NCBI GenBank assembly: GCA_030247725.1
Contig: JAOTRT010000005.1
Span: forward strand, 62,001-126,000
Reading direction: 5' to 3'
DNA length: 64,000 bases
Source: Candidatus Nitricoxidireducens bremensis
Lineage (GTDB): Bacteria > Pseudomonadota > Gammaproteobacteria > Burkholderiales > Rhodocyclaceae
Shown: in pieces, positions 63,833 to 64,000 of the stretch
Position numbering within the stretch: position 1 is the first letter of the stretch
How the letters are laid out: each line of letters begins with the position of its first letter
Notes under the pieces: generated by a model
Told to the model about the DNA's origin: nothing
The model's input: the letters and a program-made list of their open reading frames with translations, nothing else
Databases searched by the model: none
Program-made: the position numbers and the translations under genes

Positions 63833-64000
63833 ATGGCCCGCATCCCCAGCTTTGAAGAAATCCTGCTTGAAATCCACCAGAGCCTTGGTCTGGAGCGACG
63901 GCCCAGCAAATTCGTCGGCCAGTTTTCCGACTTGGGCATGTCTCTCGACAGGCATCAAGAGATGGCAGAGGAACTACTGAACGAAATCTTCGGCGCTCTG
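63833..64000 (+). CDS. Hypothetical protein, 3' end outside window
   Basis: An open frame from ATG 63833 to the window edge gives 56 residues beginning MARIPSFEEILLEIHQSLGL and continuing to RHQEMAEELLNEIFGAL. It is helical and charged, with no recognised motif. No clear ribosome binding site is visible. The 248 bases before it (63585-63832) hold no other supported gene. Confidence 0.5.
   Translation, partial: MARIPSFEEILLEIHQSLGLERRPSKFVGQFSDLGMSLDRHQEMAEELLNEIFGAL

Overview
This window is one contiguous, GC-rich chromosomal segment of a betaproteobacterial, lithoautotrophic sulfur oxidiser. The assignment is inferred from gene content and order: trmD-rimM-rpsP, the leuA-pssA-psd-ilvC-ilvH-ilvI block, and sigma factor-DUF3619-DUF3106-RDD, all familiar in Rhodocyclales and Nitrosomonadales-type Betaproteobacteria, plus a large sulfur-oxidation set and the RuBisCO activase genes cbbQO. 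No rRNA, tRNA, CRISPR array, prophage or intact insertion sequence was recognised, and no stretch above 300 bases lacks a gene.

Layout. 1-24150 is mostly housekeeping: tRNA and ribosome maturation (trmD, rimM, rpsP), pyrF, a periplasmic thioredoxin, a PilZ-like protein, a STAS protein beside an ANTAR regulator/PAS-kinase pair, leucine/isoleucine/valine and phospholipid synthesis, a sigma factor cluster, lptFG, pepA-holC and valS. 24176-27597 holds an exported unknown protein, a FadL-type porin, DsrE2 and TusA. 27783-32374 encodes a SoeABC-type sulfite dehydrogenase. 33706-38801 encodes QmoA, QmoB and soluble HdrC-like and HdrB-like proteins. 39547-42460 is cbbO-cbbQ. 42680-49477 is a tightly overlapping five-gene operon (TPP enzyme, glycosyltransferase-like, CapK-like ligase, sugar epimerase, nucleotide-sugar dehydrogenase) of unknown product. 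50553-54437 holds aprA, aprB and sat. 54608-57116 has an M48 protease, a receiver-only regulator and moaC. 57247-62898 is the sox region: soxYZ, then an ECF sigma factor, an anti-sigma factor, soxA, soxX and soxB. 62903-64000 has small genes: HicA-like, WG-repeat lipoprotein, a 28-residue peptide and a truncated gene.

How it fits together. Periplasmic SoxYZ/AX/B would oxidise thiosulfate; no soxCD lies in the window, so the sulfane sulfur may be passed inward. TusA and DsrE2 are cytoplasmic sulfur carriers. Sulfite made in the cytoplasm can be oxidised either by SoeABC (electrons to quinone) or by AprAB and Sat (AMP-dependent, conserving ATP), with QmoAB/HdrCB as the expected electron partner of AprAB. 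CbbQO maintains RuBisCO for CO2 fixation.

The most unusual item is the gene at 58880-59578. It encodes an anti-sigma-like N-terminus, one membrane helix and a C-terminal DsrE-like domain with a conserved-type cysteine. It is translationally coupled to an ECF sigma factor and lies directly upstream of soxAXB. This looks like a membrane sensor that would couple periplasmic sulfur chemistry to sox transcription, and I do not know of a described example.
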